DNA of 9,812 nucleotides from Spirosoma sp. (GTDB taxonomy: Bacteria > Bacteroidota > Bacteroidia > Cytophagales > Spirosomataceae), in the NCBI GenBank assembly GCA_028288385.1, contig JAQBNX010000131.1:1-9812 (forward strand). Direction: 5' to 3'. Every line of letters starts with the position of its first letter. The first letter of the stretch is position 1. Below the pieces are notes generated by a model. It made no database searches. It worked only from the letters and a program-made list of their open reading frames with translations, and had not been told where the DNA came from. This document shows positions 6,215 to 9,812 of the stretch, one piece after another. Position numbers and translations under genes: made by a program.

Positions 6215-7393
6215 ATGCCTATCCTGACACAGCACGTTGTCAGCACACTAGCTGATCGACTGGCCATTCGCCAACAAGCTGGCTTGCTGCGCCAACTGCG
6301 CCTGGTTACGAATCAGATCGACTTCTGCTCGAATGACTATCTTGGGTTTGCCCGTTCGGGTAATTTAAGAAGAGCTATCCAACAGGCAGACATGAATCAG
6401 ATTAGTCTCCCAACGGGTGCTACAGGCTCCCGCCTACTGGCTGGCCAGACAGAACTGGCGGATGAAGTTGAGCAGGAACTGGCCAAGTTTTACCAAACCG
6501 AATCAGCCCTGCTTTTCCATGCTGGTTACAACGCGAACCTGGGATTGCTGGCCTGTTTGCCGCAAGCAGGTGATACACTCCTGACGGATGAATTGATTCA
6601 CGCCAGCATGATTGATGGGGCCCGGCTTAGCTACGCCACCCGACGCCGTTTTCGTCATAACGATCTCACGGACCTTGAAAACCAACTCCGTCTGGCCACC
6701 AATTTTCAGACAACAGGCCTGTCACATCCTTTGGGACAAGTATTTGTGGCAGTCGAGTCGGTGTATTCAATGGATGGCGATCTGGCTCCGTTAGGCGAAT
6801 TGACAGACCTTTGCGACGAATACGGTGCATCCCTCCTGGTTGACGAAGCGCATGCAACGGGCGTATATGGGCCAACTGGTGAGGGCCTGGTCGTAGCACT
6901 GGGTTTGCAGAAGCGCGTATTTGCGCGGGTTCATACGTTCGGGAAGGCGCTGGGCGTTCATGGTGCAGCTGTTGTGGGACCGGCTGTGCTACGCGATTAC
7001 CTCATTAATTTTGCCCGGCCATTCATTTACTCAACGGCACTTCCGCCCCACAGTCTATTGGCCATCCGCTGCGCGCACGAATACCTGAAAACCCAGCCAG
7101 AAGCCCGAGAATTACTGTACGATAGGCTTACATATTTCAGGCAACGCGTTTCCGACCTATTGCCCGGCAGCAGCTGGACCGACAGCCAGACGCCAATTCA
7201 GTGCCTGATTGTGCCTGGCAACGAATGGGCCAGGCACGCAGCTGAGAGGGCGCAACAGGCGGGCTTTGATGTTCGGGCCATTCTAAGTCCCACGGTCCCG
7301 GCCGGTCAGGAGCGGCTACGCATTTGTATTCATGCTTTTAATACAGAAGCAGAAATAAACGGATTACTCGACTCCTTAACTATAGGCAGGTAA
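6215..7393 (+). CDS. bioF: 8-amino-7-oxononanoate synthase (biotin synthesis)
   Basis: PLP enzyme of the alpha-oxoamine synthase family, which condenses pimeloyl thioester with L-alanine to give 8-amino-7-oxononanoate (KAPA), the first step of biotin ring assembly. Its 392 residues match the family. Landmarks are FCSNDYLGFA (37-46), the PLP-stacking His129 in DELIHASMIDGARLSY, ESVYSMDGD (181-189), the cofactor Asp210 and His213 in VDEAHATGVYGPTGEG, and the Schiff-base Lys244 in HTFGKALGVHG. Close relatives (KBL, serine palmitoyltransferase) share this fold, but bioD directly downstream (22-bp gap) supports BioF. The start at 6215 is fixed by the N-terminus and by the promoter element just upstream. 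The pair is probably one transcript. No bioA, bioB, bioC or bioH lies in the window. Confidence 0.93.
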   Translation: MPILTQHVVSTLADRLAIRQQAGLLRQLRLVTNQIDFCSNDYLGFARSGNLRRAIQQADMNQISLPTGATGSRLLAGQTELADEVEQELAKFYQTESALLFHAGYNANLGLLACLPQAGDTLLTDELIHASMIDGARLSYATRRRFRHNDLTDLENQLRLATNFQTTGLSHPLGQVFVAVESVYSMDGDLAPLGELTDLCDEYGASLLVDEAHATGVYGPTGEGLVVALGLQKRVFARVHTFGKALGVHGAAVVGPAVLRDYLINFARPFIYSTALPPHSLLAIRCAHEYLKTQPEARELLYDRLTYFRQRVSDLLPGSSWTDSQTPIQCLIVPGNEWARHAAERAQQAGFDVRAILSPTVPAGQERLRICIHAFNTEAEINGLLDSLTIGR

Positions 7394-7415
7394 GGCTGCA
7401 ATTATCAGAAATACA

Positions 7416-8057
7416 ATGTCTCTTCAATTTATTGTGGCTGGAATTGGGACCGAAATCGGGAAAACAGTTGTGTCGGCGGTCTTGGCCGAAGCCCTGAACG
7501 CTGATTACTGGAAACCTGTCCAATCGGGCGATTTAGCAAATTCTGACACCGAGACAGTTCGCCGATTGGTAAGCAATCCGGGCACCCATTTCCACCCGGA
7601 GGCCTATCGGCTTACCCAGCCACTGTCACCTCACGCAGCCGCTGAACTCGATGGGATACAGATTGACTTAGCCCGAATCAGGATACCCGAAACCGATAAT
7701 GCGCTGGTTATTGAATTGGCGGGGGGATTAATGGTTCCCTTAAACGACCGCGACCTGACCATCGACTGGGTGGCGCAGTCTGGTCTGCCAGTGGTGCTGG
7801 TTTCCCGTAATTATTTAGGCAGCATTAACCACACACTGCTGTCGGTCGAAGCCTGCCGCAGCCGGAGCATTCCGCTGGCAGGTATTATCTTCAACGGTGC
7901 AAGCGTCCCGGCAACGGAAAATTTCATCCTCAACTACACGGCGTTACGTTGCCTGGGCCGAATTGGACCAGAGAAGACAATTACAAAAGAAGTGATAAAG
8001 CAATACGCAAGCGAGCTGGATATAAAACTCATTACCAGTCTTTTATCAGTTCATTGA
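7416..8057 (+). CDS. bioD: Dethiobiotin synthetase
   Basis: ATP-dependent carboxylase that closes the ureido ring of 7,8-diaminopelargonate to form dethiobiotin, the penultimate step of biotin synthesis. The 213-residue protein begins with the P-loop GIGTEIGKT (residues 9-17, Lys16), followed by KPVQSG (33-38, substrate Lys33), SPHAAAELDG (71-80) and the second ATP/Mg motif ELAGGLMVPL, which corresponds to the usual EGAGGLxVPL with Leu replacing the first Gly. The later VVLVSRNYLGSINHTLL block and the IIFNGA strand are also typical. It follows bioF by 22 bp with an A-rich leader (cotranscription likely). Its last 26 bases overlap the end of the convergent aminotransferase gene. BioA (KAPA to diaminopelargonate), which would act between BioF and BioD, is not in the window. 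Confidence 0.94.
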   Translation: MSLQFIVAGIGTEIGKTVVSAVLAEALNADYWKPVQSGDLANSDTETVRRLVSNPGTHFHPEAYRLTQPLSPHAAAELDGIQIDLARIRIPETDNALVIELAGGLMVPLNDRDLTIDWVAQSGLPVVLVSRNYLGSINHTLLSVEACRSRSIPLAGIIFNGASVPATENFILNYTALRCLGRIGPEKTITKEVIKQYASELDIKLITSLLSVH

Positions 8058-8856
8058 ACTGGTATAGCAAGGATCGGGAAACCGGACCAACGTGGCCATC
8101 ACCGATGACGAGTTCACCGATCTGGGTAATAGGCAACACTTTCTTGGTCGAACTGGTCGTAAAGGCTTCGTTGGCATCATAGAGTTCAGACAATAGCACC
8201 GGTCGCTCTTCGACCTTATAATCACCTTGCGCTAGTTGCATAACAGTTCGGCGGGTGATGCCGTGCAAAATGTGCCGGTTGGGCGTAATGAGCCGGTTGC
8301 CTTTTACCAAAAAGAAGTTACTACGGCTTAATTCGCTAATCTCTCCGCCTTTCTGATAAAGCAAATCAGAGGCTCCTGCCGCCCGAATGGCTTCGGCCAT
8401 CAGGATCACGCGCTTGTAATCGGTACTCTTCACCTCTGCCATTTCCCGGACATATTCATCCAGAATTACTTTTATACCCTTTTCATACTGCATGGGTGGC
8501 ACAGGATGAATGGCTTCGGTAAGAATCAGCAGATTCGGCCGCTCAATGCTGATGCTGTCGGCCGAGTAGCCACCCGTCATGACGAACCGTATGGCCATGT
8601 CTGTTCCAACACTCTGCTCAATCAAATTCAACAGAATGGCATAGGTTTCGTCTTTGCCAAGAGGTAGCGGCAAATGCATCCGCGATGCTGAATTTTGAAA
8701 ACGCTCCCAATACCAATCCCATTGAAACGGCCGCCCATTATAGGTCAGAAAGTAGTCGAACAGGCCGTAGCCCCGAAGCAGGCCAAGATCCGTTAGGCCA
8801 ATGGTCAGTTGATCAACAGGGGCAACAGTGCCATTGAAATAGCCGTAGTGAGCCAT
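8032..8856 (-). CDS. Fold-type IV PLP aminotransferase (class IV, BCAT/DAAT/ADCL family)
   Basis: PLP-dependent enzyme of the family that includes branched-chain aminotransferase, D-alanine aminotransferase and 4-amino-4-deoxychorismate lyase; 274 residues. Family landmarks are YFNG near the N-terminus (6-9), the GLLRGYGLFDYF block (25-36) of the substrate pocket, the probable Schiff-base Lys143 in EVKSTDYKRVILMAEA, Glu175 in GEISELSRSNFFLVKG (PLP-ring contact), ILHGITRRTV (196-205) and EAFTTSSTKKVLPI (230-243), the phosphate-binding end. It cannot be assigned to one activity from these motifs. The length and single-domain form fit DAAT or ADCL-like members as well as small BCATs. Its 3' end overlaps bioD tail-to-tail by 26 bp. 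Upstream, 42 bp away on the same strand, is the unrecognised 181-residue gene, so the two may share a transcript. Confidence 0.88.
   Translation of the reverse strand: MAHYGYFNGTVAPVDQLTIGLTDLGLLRGYGLFDYFLTYNGRPFQWDWYWERFQNSASRMHLPLPLGKDETYAILLNLIEQSVGTDMAIRFVMTGGYSADSISIERPNLLILTEAIHPVPPMQYEKGIKVILDEYVREMAEVKSTDYKRVILMAEAIRAAGASDLLYQKGGEISELSRSNFFLVKGNRLITPNRHILHGITRRTVMQLAQGDYKVEERPVLLSELYDANEAFTTSSTKKVLPITQIGELVIGDGHVGPVSRSLLYQFNELIKDW
8044..8064. repeat. Hairpin at the convergent gene ends
   Basis: CAGTTCATTGAACTG (8047-8061) is a perfect odd palindrome. With flanking pairs (8044-8046 with 8062-8064, one of them G-U) it forms a nine-pair stem with a three-base loop. It straddles the bioD stop codon and lies within the last codons of the opposite gene. 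No T run follows on either strand, so intrinsic termination is not evident. It could serve as a bidirectional 3'-end stabiliser. Confidence 0.4.
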
Positions 8857-8898
8857 GTAAGTGAACGAGTTGATGGATGCAGCAAAGATAGGGTAGAC

Positions 8899-9444
8899 TC
8901 ACAGCCGAACGGCAATACTCTCGCTTGTAACAGCCGGGGTGTCAGCCTGCTTTTTGAGGTATTCTTCCCGTTTTTTCAGTTCTGCTTTCAGGGCAGCAAT
9001 CTCGTCAGTCAGGCGGTTCCATTCGGCATCCTGCGTAAAATCATACGTAATGCGCTTAGTAATCTGGACGCTGGCACTGGCATACTGAATGGTGTTCTGA
9101 CGGATAATAGCATGCTGATCAGCGTAGTCGCTATCCCCATCTAACGGCGTCAGTGCAGGCAGATTGGTCATCAGTTCGGCATCAGCCGGAATTTCCTGAC
9201 CAGGAAGCGGGGCCAGTCGCTGATCTTCTTCCCGCATCACCCGCGCCTGGTAGGTTGAACTGGTTTTAAGTTTATTAATGATGGTCTTGATGTATAACTC
9301 GTACCGCTTCATCTCAACATACGTTTTAAGCAGGTCGTAGTTACCCCCTTCAACAATTTGATTGGCGTGATCATTGGCGAGTTTGATAATGGCCGTTTTG
9401 CTGATGGTCCGGTCGAGGGTGCCAATTGGTTGAATAAGGCCCAT
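8899..9444 (-). CDS. Hypothetical protein with C-terminal coiled coil
   Basis: I do not recognise this 181-residue protein with certainty. It has no signal peptide or membrane segment. The N-terminal half (about 10-70) is predicted helical and Lys-rich (TYVEMKRYELYIKTIINKLK at 41-60). A Pro-rich linker follows (77-103). Then comes a polar segment (IIRQNTIQYASASVQITKRI, 113-132), the motif TYDFTQDAEWNRLTDEI (133-149), and a charged helix to about residue 166 with Leu/Ile spacing of a coiled coil. The YDF...WxxLtxEIxALKxxLKxRExyLK pattern recalls small hypothetical proteins of phages and prophages in Bacteroidota, but that is from memory and weak. It lies 42 bp upstream of the aminotransferase gene on the same strand. 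Codon use gives no obvious sign of transfer by eye. Confidence 0.75.
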   Translation of the reverse strand: MGLIQPIGTLDRTISKTAIIKLANDHANQIVEGGNYDLLKTYVEMKRYELYIKTIINKLKTSSTYQARVMREEDQRLAPLPGQEIPADAELMTNLPALTPLDGDSDYADQHAIIRQNTIQYASASVQITKRITYDFTQDAEWNRLTDEIAALKAELKKREEYLKKQADTPAVTSESIAVRL

Positions 9445-9487
9445 ACTATAGTTGATTACGGGATTAGCTATCGGAAACAGAACGTAG

Positions 9488-9504
9488 TGTTTTTCTCAAA
9501 AACA
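9488..9504. repeat. Short A/T hairpin between the partial barrel gene and the 181-residue gene
   Basis: TGTTTTT (9488-9494) and AAAAACA (9498-9504) are complementary around a three-base loop CTC. It lies in the 128-bp gap downstream of the leftward partial gene and upstream of the 181-residue gene. On the minus strand the stem contains the U-rich arm, but no extra T run follows it, so it is at best a weak terminator. The rest of the gap shows no other clear signal. Confidence 0.3.
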
Positions 9505-9572
9505 TGGTAACTAATAAAACGTTGAACTAGATATACACTAATCAGTCACTGCTTCCGGAGAATCTGCCTGAC

Positions 9573-9812
9573 TCAGAACCGCCAGCGCATCTGCATCTTT
9601 ATTTCGGACTTGTGGGGTGCATTGATCTGGTCAAGACCGGAGCCAACCGTTTCAATGTTAGTGTAATCTGTTCTGGCCCAGCGCACCCATAAATCGAGGT
9701 GACGGTTTAGGCTATACTGTGCCAGCAGGTAATGACGAACGCCCCGGTTAAAGTAGGCCGGAAACGAAAACGCATAGAGCACGTCGCGTTCGTAGACGTA
9801 CTGCCGACTGTC
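9573..9812 (-). CDS. C-terminus of a probable beta-barrel / helix-hairpin-helix family protein (partial)
   Basis: Reading leftward, the frame is open from the window edge at 9812 to a TGA at 9573-9575, giving 79 residues. A GTG at 9780-9782 is only an internal Val: the codons before it (DSRQYVYERD) continue in frame and fit the following VLYAFSFPAYFNRGVRHYLL. Alternating aromatic/hydrophobic and polar residues (HLDLWVRWARTDY) and the terminal Phe in EIKMQMRWRF look like the last strands of an outer-membrane beta-barrel. The ending (GSGLDQI...KSEIKMQMRWRF) resembles the C-terminus of Bacteroidota proteins annotated as helix-hairpin-helix (ComEA-like) domain proteins, which carry a barrel-like tail. 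This assignment is from memory; the diagnostic N-terminal part lies outside the window. Confidence 0.7.
   Translation of the reverse strand, partial: DSRQYVYERDVLYAFSFPAYFNRGVRHYLLAQYSLNRHLDLWVRWARTDYTNIETVGSGLDQINAPHKSEIKMQMRWRF

Noticed and set aside
8809..9144. Plus-strand open frame of 111 codons
   Set aside because: It overlaps two minus-strand genes, including the start of the aminotransferase; its composition has no protein-family character.
1..9812. CRISPR arrays, tRNA or rRNA genes, insertion sequences, toxin-antitoxin or defence genes
   Set aside because: No regularly spaced direct repeats, no tRNA-like cloverleaf sequences, no transposase motifs and no recognisable defence domains were seen on either strand.

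Overview
The window looks like a chromosomal segment from a Bacteroidota bacterium of the Cytophagales, most like Spirosoma and its relatives. This is a judgement from protein style: the NuoH/NuoI/NuoJ sequences, the short YbeY with a GYGDK ending to its metal motif, and a PLP synthase/BioD pair of Bacteroidota type. Start codons lack Shine-Dalgarno sequences, and one promoter matches the Bacteroidota -7 element (TAnnTTTG). No database search was possible, so the genus is inference.

Layout. Positions 82-2554 hold three membrane-arm and connecting subunits of respiratory complex I (nuoH, nuoI, nuoJ, + strand). They are separated by two 80-90 bp gaps, each filled by a large RNA hairpin: a perfect 23-bp inverted repeat between nuoH and nuoI, and a terminator-like stem with a T run between nuoI and nuoJ. 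nuoK does not follow. Instead there is a roughly 600-residue acyl-CoA dehydrogenase (2605-4415) broken by two frameshifts. The second is explained exactly by a tandem TGGA duplication.

Next come ybeY (- strand, rRNA maturation endonuclease) and, divergently, a zinc-independent medium-chain oxidoreductase (+). The 183-bp gap at 6032-6214 is the most notable non-coding stretch. It has an A/T-rich left half, two perfect consensus DnaA boxes in inverted orientation, a third near-consensus box, and a candidate promoter placed so that the downstream mRNA could be leaderless. It is a candidate replication origin or DnaA-controlled region.

bioF and bioD (+, 22 bp apart) encode two enzymes of biotin synthesis. 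bioD overlaps tail-to-tail by 26 bp with a convergent fold-type IV PLP enzyme (-). Upstream of that gene on the same strand lie an unrecognised 181-residue coiled-coil protein and, cut by the window edge, the C-terminus of a protein that looks like an outer-membrane beta-barrel or helix-hairpin-helix family member.

Overall this is mostly core metabolism and respiration. I see no CRISPR array, transposase, tRNA, rRNA or defence system. The points worth following up are the DnaA-box region, the hairpins inside the nuo cluster and the freshly broken dehydrogenase.
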